A stretch of DNA of 64,000 bases from Liolophura sinensis (taxonomy: Eukaryota; Mollusca; Polyplacophora; Chitonida; Chitonidae), in assembly GCF_032854445.1 (NCBI RefSeq), contig NC_088306.1:15619386-15683385 (forward strand). Direction: 5' to 3'. How positions within the stretch are numbered: position 1 is the first letter of the stretch; the number at the start of each line of letters is the position of its first letter. The notes below the pieces were generated by a model. That model did no database searches. It was not told the origin of the DNA and worked only from the letters and a program-made list of their open reading frames with translations. Made by a program: the position numbers and the translations under genes. Of this stretch, positions 13,020-29,775 are shown one piece after another.

Positions 13020-13784
13020 GCAAAACACCAATACTACCAGGGAAAAGCCTGTACATTTCTAACACTTTCTCACCGTGACATATAATTCTTTCTTAGTTTT
13101 TATGCTTTGAAGCACATATACGCCCATTCTTTGGTTAAAACAGAAGTTCAAAACCCTTACCTGATATACAGTGGCATTACATAAGAACTATAGCATGTGC
13201 CACAGACAGTTGTCCTCATTTCCCTGACTCATGTGGCTTATTATACTTAAATTGCCGGGGAAGGAACCCAGACACAGTTCCAATGGCTGATTCCGAACCA
13301 ACAACCTTGTAACCGATATTAACCAAGACTATACCAAGGGTTGCACGGGAGTAGAATCCGTTGAAACAATACTAAACACGTCAACGGATGGAGAACAACT
13401 ATGTACATGTGTTACAGAGTATTTCACATGATATCGCGTAGTACTACATGCACTATGTAGGTCAGTCCAGAAAGTTCTATACAAGAATACATGTAATTTC
13501 ATTCATTGATCACGTGATACATGACGTATTATCACGTACGTCACTGTCACGAGTTTGGACAACACAATGTTGTTCTAATTCTTCAGATAGTTATGTTACT
13601 GCCAGTAAAGTCTAACTCAAAGACGAAGGTTACGTTATTTCTTTTAAACGGTTAATTGCTCAGTGTTATATAACAGGAATGACAACAGCTTTACGCATCG
13701 AGTTCGTTCTTGAAATATCAAATGTGTCTTTTCAGCAATGTAATACTTGGAACCTGTACAACTGTGCTGCAACACAAGGAGTGT

Positions 13785-13811
13785 GGGTGTGTTTGTGTGT
13801 GTGTGTGTGTA
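13785..13811 (+). repeat. Short (GT)n microsatellite
   Basis: GTGTGGGTGTGTTTGTGTGT, then about six GT units. Confidence 0.8.
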
Positions 13812-15789
13812 TGTGGAGGGGAGTGGGGTCGAACTTGACTGAATACGTCCTGCCTGCTAGCTGATAGGAGATCTACGATTGAGCTCTGAGCATAAATGTA
13901 CCAGTGTACGGTATATTTCACGCCACTGCATTCTTGTTGGGCAACCTCATGTATGTAGATGCACATAGGTGTAATCCCCAACCTTAGTTAATCAAAAGTT
14001 GTTTTTCGGGAATTTACATTCATGCAAACAGATATGAACGAACACCTCAAAAAAAAAAAAAAGAATAGAGCGCCAAAATTATATCTATCAGTGAAAAAGT
14101 TACTAAAAGAACTGTTAATATTGTAGTCACACAGACAATATATAAATTAGTTCCAAATCCAGAAAATAAAACAAAACAAAAACACTTACCTATGCCTTTG
14201 CTGGCTACATGAGTTAATCACAAAGCTCGTACAGGGTTAAAGCTAGGTCGATAATATTATAACTCTTCACACCATTTTGCGCTCAGTCTGTATCAAAGGC
14301 CTTCAAAACAACTGAAGGGTGAAATCAAGCGATGCAAGTCTTTCATAACACGGTATAAAACGCCAAGGCGTGGTTCGAGAATATTAAAATTAAGGTGTGG
14401 GGTGATAATGCTCGAACGCGTCAACCCACCGAGTCTATTTTGGGATTCAAAAAGTGGGTCTGCTAAAGATCCAGTGAAATTTATATACTGGCCGTGGCTT
14501 GCTAACTATGACTTACTCTTGTTTTACTCTCTATGCTCACTTTCACATATCATTGTCAAAATTGTCTATTTTGCTGAGCCTAGAGTTTACATAAGACACA
14601 AATTTTGTAAACATTATATGCATAAATAGCGCAGTATAAACTGTAATAGACCATTCAAGGTGCAGGAATATAGGAATGAAAGGCTATGACGCCAATGCCT
14701 CACGTGAGATCAGGGTAGAGGATGAACAGAAAAAAATACGCACCGGTGTATATTTATGCCATCTAAATATAGTGACCTACTTTAGTCTCGTAGGTCAACA
14801 CAAATCTACATGTTTACATACCGATGTATCACGTTTTACAATAAACAGTTACTTTTTTCAAGTACACAGAATGTATACACTCACCTTTATCTTTTTCTAG
14901 TTAATATGTAATAATTATATTAATAAACTTCAATGTATGTAAGCGTCGAGTGCAAGATTCGCGAACCACTCAACGTAGACGATGAAAAGGGCGTTCCAAG
15001 TCCATGATCGCAGGATTTTATTTCCAGAACAACTTTTTTTGATTGTTTACAAATATTCAAGCACCCGGTGTTTTTTACATCGCCACGATGCATTCATGAA
15101 CATTTGCAATCAAAGGGCGACTGAGATACCTAGCCACTATAGTTACATTTGACCTGAAAATCACCCACGGACAATGAGTTTATACATTTATGTTGGATAG
15201 CATGCCTGTAATAAAAAATGGTCTATACTGTTGGTTGGATATGTATCAAATATCTTATTACAAAATCAAGATTTGCAGGCCAAAGTTGTTCAAGTGTAGA
15301 TAACAGTAAATCTGTAGTAAACTTACATTTTACGATATGAAAATTCCAAATACCATTTTAGGGCTTACATTGACGTGTACAAAGACGGTATTCATTCCTT
15401 GATTTAAATAATATCACATTAAAACGAAATTACTCAACAGGTGTAGAAAGCAGATATAGGGGAAATCTAATTACTGCCACACTCTACTTAATGACTACAA
15501 CTTGTTTCGAACACACCACCGCAATTTAGACAGCTCAGTTAGCAAGGACTAACATGTTCATATGTTATCAGAGACAATCAACGTTCTGGTATTACCAGTC
15601 TACCGTATACAGTTATACATAAAATTACCTTATTAAACAGTATACCCCCTTCGTATTGATACACCCAAGAAAGTATATAAATTCCACATCATCTCTCCTT
15701 AGCGTGTAAGATAACAGGAAGAACTGACCTTATCTAACGCTCGGACAGTTTGTAATAGACGATCGTTGATCACCCCTGCACAGTTCTTG

Positions 15790-15875
15790 AGTAAGTGAGT
15801 GCTTGGGGTTTAACGTCGTACTTAACAATTTTTCAGTCATATGACAACGATACACTGTTCTTGACCAAAGATGTT
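15790..15875 (-). mobile_element. SINE family B 3' fragment
   Basis: GAGTGAGTGCTTGGGGTTTAA and CGTCGTACTTAACAATTTTT: only the tail end (TTCAGTCATATGAC). Confidence 0.7.
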
Positions 15876-17317
15876 CAAACCACTGAATATTGAAATTAAA
15901 CGATTGTGTATCTCTTATAAGGAGTTATTATATGACACGCCCTTCCGGATAGCGTAGGTGTGTCCTGGATGTGTGTCACAGGGTCAGGATACTTTTGGCA
16001 CAAACAGCACGTCTGAGTATGAAGACGGTGGCATATCGTTATGCCAGTAATGGCCGTGCATAGAGTGAGACATACTTGTGCATGTAGGCTATATTGTTAG
16101 GACTGGTTTCAACTGGTTGATATAAGGGAAGCATGTGGTTTGTCAGATATGTAGGCAAACTATTGTAGAATAAGTAAAACACACTTAAGAATGGCGTAAC
16201 TGAAGCATCTATGGTATAAATTGATCTGGATAGTTTTAGGATGAAAATGTTAAGCAGACCTTTGCGCCCTGTATTATACCTAAAGGAAGAAACTGTTGTT
16301 TACCATTGATAGGCCTATGTGTGCAAAAGTTCCTTTCACTGTTAGCCTAATATTGACATACATGTAGTTAATACAGTGAAAAGAAATTATGGGGCACCAA
16401 AAAGAAAACACCTGTATCTCCAAGCATCAATTCAAAGAGCCCATGTGACGCGAATATACAGTAACAAAACAACGAATCTGTCCATACTCGATGACATCCT
16501 GTTGACCTACTCTGTACGTGTATCGTATAGCCGAAGTTTGGGCTGGCTGCCATTCTAGATGTGTTGATATAGTGCGACATAGCCAGGCCGAATCACCGCC
16601 ACAAAATCGGGTCAAGGTCATGGTTGTGTACATACAAACAGCTAGCTGGGCCTTGCTCCTGACGACATAATTATTTAAAAGGAGGGGTTTCAATAACATG
16701 CCCTACATCTAGTCCAAAGGCTGACTCAGTTTAAGCGAAGGCCTCTATATGTTGTTGGAGCAGGGAGATAACAAAAAGAGAGCCGTGTGCAAACCTTATG
16801 TTACTCGCCCCGGTGAAAACAAGATATATTTTTATTTTAAAAATTCCCGGAGAGACTAAAAAGCAGAAAAACATTTCGGACTAGGAGTCGAAAGTTAATT
16901 TTTTTTTTTGTGTTTGAAGAGTTGATTTAACCGTTGACTCGTGAGGTGAAATAAATTTCTCTTTTACTTTTGTTATACGCCCTAGATTGATGCCAATCAT
17001 CTCCCTGTACTGCCTTCGGGCAAACGCCTGGAACCATCGTCGGAAAAAAGAAAACGTACCTAAACACCAGTGATCTATTTAATACATCATGTGGTACAAA
17101 CCTTTCTCGTGTTAATATTTATAGCAAAAAACGCCATGTCAGTGGGTCGTATCAGCGTCCCATACCTGTTTGGTCGTCATGCACTTCCCGGGTGACACGT
17201 GTCAGTCATAATTGAAAGGCTTTGAAAAGGGAAGGTGGAATATTTCAGGGGAATCCCATGCCCTTCTTCATTTGCCGAACTGTTGCACAGCACAAATATA
17301 ACGCCCCATAAATGTCC

Positions 17318-17535
17318 ATATTTATTTATTTATTTATTTATTTGATTGATGTTTTACGCTGTACCAAAGAATATCTCACTTATACGACGGCGGCCTGCAT
17401 TATGATGGAAGGAAACCTACGACCACTCGCAGGGTGATTAGGCTAATTGCACGGCTTGGACTCACAGCGACCCCATTCGTGCGAGACTCCCAGGTCATTG
17501 CGCCACGCTAACATGCTATCGACCTCAGCCAGGGA
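17318..17535 (-). mobile_element. SINE family A, near full length, diverged
   Basis: (AAAT)n tail, a core with several changes (GCTGTACCAAAGAATATC), then the promoter half ending in GGGAGGCCCCC complement. An old copy. Confidence 0.78.
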
Positions 17536-18356
17536 GGCCCCCATAAAATGTGCAACCAAACATCTGGTGCTAGAAAGCCTTTGTTACCGGTATATTGCTT
17601 TTTCAGAACAAAAGAAAAAAGTAAGCGATAAATAAAGTGCATGTTACTAAAAGGAAGGAGACAACACATCTGCACTTAATGCTCGTTCTGAAGTCTTGTG
17701 TGTACTGAGGTCTGCTAAGTGGCAGACAGGCCAAGCTTGGCCTTCTGATGGACATTGGGTTCTGTTTTGTTCAGATCCAGACCTTGAAAGGACCCAGGGT
17801 CGATGTTGTAAATAAAGGGAAACAATATACCTCTGCCATCATGTCTAAAATGAATGTTAAAAAATTTATGTCGATTGATAAAATAGTGCGTCAATTCTGC
17901 TAGCGTTCACTTCTCAGAATTGACTATATAGGTCAGTAACCAACTACGTAATGCTAGGACTGTAAACACTACTCTGCAGTTCGGGATAATGTACTGAGGG
18001 TGGCAGGTAAGATCACGTCTATTTAACCATAACTTCTGCGTGAGGTGTATCGTACGATATAAATGCCCTGTCGTAGTTTTGGGCTATACTGCTAGCTGCG
18101 CTGCTACATTCTAGTCATAACGGTCCACGGTCTGCTTCTATAACAACACAAATATATATAACTTGCGCATAATTTCTGACTCGTCCAGCGTATTCTGTGG
18201 TCTTTGGGCTAGTACAAATTGTTTGAACCAGCCTGAGCTTGACTGCCATAAGGCGGCAAAATACGGGCTCCCGTTAGAGCGAGGAAACAGCACTGCTGGG
18301 CCCGCTGTCGGTAAAATGTGATTGTCATGCCTGGTGCCATCAATTATATATTATAT
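17536..18356. other. Gene-free stretch
   Basis: Nothing recognised before the 58-bp array. Confidence 0.55.
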
Positions 18357-18907
18357 CCTTAATACACACCTCTAGATCCCAATCGGTCATACCCAAAAGT
18401 GTGTATAAAACTCCCTTAATACACACACCTCCAGATCCCAATCGATCAGACCCAAAAGTGTGTATAAAGCTCCCTTAATACATACCTCCAGATCCCAATT
18501 GATCAGACCCTAAAGTGTGTATAAAACTGTCCCTAATACACACCACCAGATCCCAATCGATCAGACCCAAAAATGTGTATAAAACTGTCCTTAATACACA
18601 CCACCAGATCCCAATCGATCAGACCCAAAAATGTGTATAAAACTGTCCTTAATACACACCACCAGATCCCAATCGATCAGACCGAAAAATGTGTATAAAA
18701 CTGTCCTTAATACACACGTCCAGATCCCAATCGATCAGACCCTAAAGTGTGTATAAAACTGTCCTTAATACACACCACCAGATCCCAATCGATCAGACCG
18801 AAAAATGTGTATAAAACTGTCCTTAATACACACGTCCAGATCCCAATCGATCAGACCCAAAAATGTGTATAAAACTGTCCTTAATACACACGTCCAGATC
18901 CCAATCG
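18357..18907 (+). repeat. Tandem array, 58-bp unit, about 9.5 copies
   Basis: Unit landmarks: CCTTAATACACAC, CAGATCCCAATCGATCAGAC and GTGTATAAAACTGT. The last units alternate between two variants (CACCACCAG and CACGTCCAG), implying expansion by a two-unit block. Confidence 0.92.
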
Positions 18908-20699
18908 TTTTCTACAGACAAAGGCAACAAGGTATGTGTCCCATGGTGAACATACAAGCCTACTTAACCACACCATGGTGGAGGATGTTTGATCAAGTTA
19001 AGAAGCGGGAACGTCTCCACGTCTTGACCTGTGAGACATCAAGCATTCATCCGGTTACCATTGTTACTAATTTCCTGGGAGAATATTTTTCATTTTGTCT
19101 TTGTATCGCGTGTTTGTGAAGAATCAAATGAAGATCTGTTACATAGGGCCTATTTCCCCCATGTAAGTTTATTGACACAAGTTTCAAATTTGATCACCGA
19201 CCATCACTTATCACCAAAGATTTTGTGCCCTCAGGACAAAATTTTCACGATTTATTTCTTGTATGTGTAATATTCCCGCCCAAAAATGTAAATTTAGTTT
19301 TTAATGGATTGTGATATTGATAGTTCCTCGTGACTTTGTACACTAGAATAGCGTCAATCTGTAAAACACATTTTTGCCTTGGCGGAAATCATTCTATGTA
19401 AGACTTATGGCATGAAATTGTCATCCAAACTAATTTTTGTGTGTAAAATGTGAATATCGAAGGAAAAGAGCGAATGGAGACAGTAGTTCCTTGCTAAAGC
19501 ACTTCACAATTAATTATTTCTTAGAAGGTGGTGTGTGTTGTCATGCTCTGTGCTCTGATTGCTTGTTTCGAAATGATTCACAGTCTTTCTTTGAAAACGA
19601 CATGAATCAACTTGCCAACGGTTTTATTTTGTCTGTATGAAAATACGAACATCTTTACTGATTACCTCACACATCATTGTATTGAATGTAACGACGACAT
19701 GATTTTGAAGCGAAGCCGACCAGGTCAGTTCTTAAAATTAATTTATATTCTTTATATTGTGTGTACTAAGAAAATGGTCAGTTTAGGACCAGCGTTTAGC
19801 GGCCACCTTGGCATAATGGCTATGATCATTTGGCGCATGTTTTGTTTGCATCCTTCACCTCACAGAATTTCACGAACACGTCCCGTGTATTGTTTCGAAC
19901 AAAAATGGTCAGAAAATCTGTTATGTGACAATCTGATAAGTTGTTTGTCAGACCAATATGCAGTATGGTTAGAGATTTAAATATTATATCGCTGAGCGTG
20001 AAAATCTACAAAATCTCTTGTCCAAGGCTGTGTTTGAATCGGCACCATGTGATTTAAGCACGAATGCATGGTAACATGAGAAAAATAATGGTTTAGTGCT
20101 GAAGAAACAAGAGCCATGGGTAAAGGAACACTAGCCATGGGACAATGAAGAACAGATATAAATGTGGAGAGAGAATCCGGGATCAGTTGTGAAGCATTAT
20201 CAATTTACGTGATATCATAAAACTTCGTGTCATAGGCCTTTGTCACTCCAACCCATGCGTAAATTATTTTTCCTCATAGTTCCTTGTCATTCAGGTATTT
20301 TTGTTTCGTTTTTCGTGGTTTTGGTCATAAAGAAACTAGCTATATCTACTATAACTACATAATGCCACTTGCCTATAGACAAATAGAATGCGTACCGAAA
20401 TGAAATTACAGGACACATCTGATTTATTTTCATACTGGTTACTGTCGAACCTCTCGACATTTTCTTGTTTTGTCAGTTTTTTAAGTGAGTAACCATCTAT
20501 TTGCGCAGATTTCCATGAAGACAAATTACACATCAAGCCTTGTAGTGGCATATTGTATAGACCAGAGAAGGACTGGTACAGTATATTGATAGGTTACCTG
20601 ACTAAATCGCAGGTTTAATATTATTCCACTCAGCATCCCAATATTTCCCTTGGTTTGTAGATGATGTGACTAAGTGTAGTATTTCTATATTTTACATGT
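18908..20699. other. Gene-free stretch
   Basis: A 122-residue open frame at 19612-19980 has no family resemblance and no clear splice sites. Otherwise nothing seen. Confidence 0.55.
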
Positions 20700-21480
20700 T
20701 GTGATTTAGTTGGTCGAATGTTTGACTTATCTCAGTAATTTGACATGATTAGTCTAAGAATGACTCATTATATCTGCATTTTCTACTGATTGGTCGAATG
20801 TTTGACTAATCTCTGTGTTTTGACCTGTTTAGTCTAAGGTATGACTTAGTATATCAATATTTTCACCTGATTAAGGTTTACGGTTTAATTTATTATTTCG
20901 GTATTTAGACCTGGTTAGTGGAAGGTTAGACTTATTTACTAGCTATTTTTGGCCTGTTTACTCGAAGGTTTGCCTGATAATCTCCGTATTTTGACCTGTT
21001 TAGTTTGACTATGAAGTGACTTTTTACTTCGGTATGTTGACCTGATTAGTCGCAGATTTTACTTATTATCTCGGTAGTCTGAGCATAGAGGGACTTTTTA
21101 CTGCGGTATTTTGACCTGTTTAGTCGAAGATTTGACTTATTATCTCGGTAGTTTGAGCTGGTAAATTTTGAGCATAAAGTGACTTTATTTCGGTATGTTG
21201 ACCTGTTGACACGAAGATTTGACTTATTATCTCGGTTGTTTGAGCTGGTGTGAGCATAAAGTGACTTTATTTCGGTATGTTGACCTGTTGACACGAAGAT
21301 TTGACTTATTATCTCGGTAGTTTGAGCTGGTAAATTTTGAGCATAAAGTGACTTTATTTCGGTATGTTGACCTGTTGACACGAAGATTTGACTTATTATC
21401 TCGGTTGTTTGAGCTGGTGTGAGCATAAAGTGACTTTTTACTTCGGTATTTTGACCTGTTTAGTAGAAAATTTGACTTAT
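20700..21480 (+). repeat. Diverged tandem repeat with a recent 169-bp dimer
   Basis: GACCTGTTTAGTCGAAGG and TTTGACTTATTATCTCGGTA recur loosely from 20700. From 21131 the copies begin at 21131, 21218, 21300 and 21387 (spacing 87, 82, 87), so two near-identical 169-bp dimers sit inside older monomers. Confidence 0.85.
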
Positions 21481-22473
21481 TACAATGTATATAGGTGTAT
21501 TTTGCCTTTTTAAGTTGCAGTACAGTATATGTGAATATTGTTTGCTTTCCATGAATTTGCATGAGGTATTGGGGCCTACTTTCTATTGCTGAGAATTACT
21601 CTGGCCATGGTATTTCTGGTAAAAAACCGCGGACAGATGAAATCGAAAATGAAACGCCCATGCATGTATAATGCAGGTACACCCACAATGTGAAATTCCA
21701 TGATGATGAGCACAGGAGACTACTCCTACATAAACATGTGTAGGGCGTGTAACCAGCTTCCAACACGTTGTGTCATCGGTACCGTTGTAGTCCGTGGAAT
21801 ATCTATATAGGCTTTATGATCATATAGGATTAACGGATTTTATGTGGATTCCAGGAAATAAAGAAATACGGTTATCTTCCGACGACACCGAAGGCATTTC
21901 TGTCGTTTCTTAGTTCGGATTTGTGATTATTAACCACAGCTATAAATTATGATAGTTGCGAATGGCGTCTGTGTGTGTGGCAGCAGACAAAAACAGATTC
22001 TGAAAGTGACTATTAAATTGGCGGATGACGTAATTACCATGAAAGAGTAGGAGATCATATGTATGGAGGTTCATTGAAGACCGTGGGAATTCAAATACGT
22101 GAATGTGCGGTTATTTTTTGTGATCAGTTTTCACATGGAATTACGTCGTTGATGAAGCTTGTTTAACGTCGATAATAGAAGAAAATACAGGCATGGACGT
22201 ACGGTTGTATTGTTAGCACTGGACCAAATGGATTTATTTGGTGTTATTCTGGAAATCCAGAAGGTGTGATTGATACGACGGGAAAACGCTTTCATCGGCG
22301 TCTTAGTGTTTTAAGTGATACATCGCAATATGTGTTCGAAAACAAGCCCAGTCACTAAGAATCGAATGGCCGCGGTTGCTTGGTTGTCAAACGAAGGGAG
22401 GTAAGTCAGTAACTGAAATTTTTCCTGACTTAGTAACCTCCCACTCTGGATTAAACAGAGGCACCCAAATTTA

Positions 22474-22523
<50 letters not shown>

Positions 22524-23639
22524 CAACTGACTGTTCTTCGAATACCAGGTTTATGTTATTTGAACGAACGTAGGTATTACTGATTATCTTTTCTTTCCTG
22601 CGTTTTGTCCTTGTCATGTACAATGAAAATATTACAACAGAGTGAGGATTTATTCTTATTATTTCAAATTTGATTTATTTTCTAACTGATATTTGTCAAA
22701 TTACGTTTTTTTTCTAATGGTTATTGCTGTTATCAGTAATCTATCGACACCAAAATTTTGGCTCACTTTTCCAACACAGGTCATCGCAGTGAATAGGGAA
22801 CTTCATACACGGCTTTACTTGACGAGTTGTAGACCAATTATGAGTTCCGGACCGTTTGTACAAAACTATAAACCGTTTTTATCCTGTGTTGGACTTGGAA
22901 TTTTTTCCCCGACTTTGCCAGAACATTTCATTTTATATTGAACTAAAATAGGTACAGAGATTCAACATGACGAGTACAGACCAAAATCAACTTTTGAGCC
23001 ATTCCGTTCCTTTTCGGCAAAATTTTGGTTGTTTTTTTTTTTCTTTTTTTGTTTTGTTTGTCCTGTTTTGGACTTTGGATAGTATTCGGGAGCGATTATT
23101 TTCCAAAAAGCGGAATCTGGGGCTTTACCATGCATGGCACGTTACAGATCTATTCGAGAATTGCGCTGTTTTGCTCATTTTCAATTTAAATTATGACCTA
23201 AATGGTTGGTTATTCTGAAATTGAAACTTTACCCATACAAGTCACTCGAGCAGGTTTGAGTCTTGGGCATTTTCGTCCATTTTCAACAAAATTATGAACA
23301 AATTATGAATTATAAACTTTGATATACATATACATGTAACTATGAGGTAACTATTAGCCTGTGCCTCAAGTCAGTTGGAGACACACATTGCGACATCAGT
23401 TCTTCCAATATGATTGTAATTGTTATTATTATCATTGTTATTGCACTACCTCATTCCCCTAATAGCTCCGTTCACGCGGCAGCCGAGGGCCCCTACGAGC
23501 GTGGGGTTCGCGAACTTTACTTTTCTGCTAGAAGATTTGTCACACATACACATAGCGAGCGGGCTAAATTTCCGACTTTCCAAAACATTACTCGCCGTCA
23601 TACAAGTGAAATATTCTTGATTACGGCTTTCCTATAAAA
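21481..23639. other. Gene-free stretch upstream of the TNF gene
   Basis: Apart from a TA microsatellite no feature is supported. The untranslated first exon and promoter of the TNF gene may lie here or farther upstream but I could not place them. Confidence 0.5.
22476..22522 (+). repeat. (TA)n microsatellite
   Basis: About 23 perfect TA units. Confidence 0.95.
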
Positions 23640-23751
23640 CATTTACATGAACAGCTAGAATAAAACTGAGGTAAATAGACTAGGGGTTGGATTTCACGGC
23701 TATATACGTGTAACCGTTTGCTTGCACACACTGTCGTCGCTCCTCTGGTTT

Positions 23752-24018
23752 CAGGGGGCCTCCGTGGCTCAGTCGGTTAGCGCTCTAGCAGAGGGTAATG
23801 ACCCAGGAGTCTCTCACGAATGCGGTCGCTGTGAGTTCAAGTCCAGCTCATGCTGGTTTCCTCTCCGGTCGTAAGTAGGAAGGTCCAGCAACCTGCGGAT
23901 GGTCGTGGTTTTTCCCCGGGCTCTGCCCGGTTTCCTCCCACCATAATGCTGGCCGCCGTCGTATAAGTGAAATATTATCGAGTACGGCGTAAAACACCAA
24001 TGAAATAAATAAATAAAT
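23752..24018 (+). mobile_element. SINE family A, full length
   Basis: The best reference copy here. The tRNA-like head GGGGGCCTCCGTGGCTCAG has the A box TGGCTCAGTCGG and the B box GAGTTCAAGTCC. The core and (AAAT)n tail follow. It is flanked by TCTGGTTT at 23744-23751 and 24019-24026, a direct target-site duplication. Confidence 0.9.
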
Positions 24019-24026
24019 TCTGGTTT

Positions 24027-24178
24027 TATTTATTTATTTATTTATTTGATTGGTGTTTTACGCCGTAATCAAGAACATTTCACTTATACGACTGCGGCTA
24101 GCATTATGGTGAGAGGAAATCGGGCAGAGCCCGGGAGAAACCCACGACCATCCGCAGGTTGCTGGAAGACCTTCCCAG
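24027..24178 (-). mobile_element. SINE family A, truncated, inserted next to the previous copy
   Basis: Opposite orientation to 23752-24018. It starts at the (AAAT)n tail and stops in the core (GACCTTCCCAG). It is bounded by TCTGGTTTTA at 24019-24028 and 24179-24188, so it reused the same target. Confidence 0.88.
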
Positions 24179-24269
24179 TCTGGTTTTACTCTCTATGCTG
24201 TAGGTCTTGAGTTATATTTTTACCCTAAACAAATAAGTAAATGAATAGGCCTGCTGTGTAACTATTGTC

Positions 24270-24364
24270 AGGTACAGGTTTACTCCGGTTTGTCCGGTTT
24301 CCTCCATCCATCATGAAACCTGATCACCTTCACATGAAAAGTGAAAGTGAAAATAAATAAATAA
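24270..24364 (+). mobile_element. Diverged SINE fragment
   Basis: CCGGTTTCCTCCATCCATCATG, then GAAAATAAATAAATAAG: the layout of the 3' half of family A at low similarity. The 50795-51034 copy shares CATCATGA and the tail. Confidence 0.4.
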
Positions 24365-24428
24365 GATTAGTGATGCTGTTGTTTTGTTGTTAATATGCAC
24401 ATGCTAATATTTCAGGGTGGGCAAAATC

Positions 24429-29270
<4,842 letters not shown>

Positions 29271-29613
29271 CTTTGCAACCGGGAGTAGTTTCTGGCCTTT
29301 TTTAAGAGAAAAGGATATTTGAAAATATTTTTGTTATTTATCCATACAACTTTTTGGTTGGGATACTACAGGTCCGTTCAATTCGTTCCGTCCCCTCAGC
29401 TGCGCTACAGTGAATTCCCAAAGTAGATATAACATCCTGAGAGCTAGCTGCGGAGATGGTTTAATCTTCCCGAAGACTTTCGGATTTGAAACTCGCGGCG
29501 ACTGTGTGTACAGCCCGCGGTTTGAAGCCTTCAAACTCTCAGGAGGAGACCCTAAAATACGGTTTGAATGTCTAGATTGAGGCAGTGATGTAATTGATGC
29601 AATCACGATAATC

Positions 29614-29775
29614 AATAAATTCATTGAATTCAGTTTGTTTCATTTGTGACCCAGTTCTCTGTGAGGAACATGGTGCTATGTATGTTCTGACTGTTTGTGA
29701 CCTGAATGTGTTTACTTTCTGTAATAGCTTTACCCATTATTTGTGCAAAATATAATCCATGTCTTTCTCAATAAA
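29614..29775 (+). terminator. Candidate polyadenylation signals of the TNF ligand gene
   Basis: Two AATAAA hexamers follow the stop codon, at 29614-29619 and 29770-29775. The second is followed by T-rich sequence (ATTTTGTTTTT) that resembles a downstream element. Either would give a 3' UTR of roughly 350-520 bases. Confidence 0.45.

Larger units (their letters stand above)
13020..17317. other. Gene-free stretch
   Basis: AT-rich, holding only the (GT)n run and the SINE B fragment at 15790-15875. Confidence 0.6.
23640..24235 (-). repeat. Element C fragment split by two SINE insertions
   Basis: 23640-23751 and 24179-24235 together read as the 5' half of element C on the - strand, with CTCTATGCTG and TCTGGTTTT in the positions seen intact at 60585-60610. 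The two SINE A copies account for the gap. Confidence 0.6.

Noticed and set aside
19612-19980. 122-residue + strand open frame
   Set aside because: No family resemblance and no coding-like composition or splice partner.
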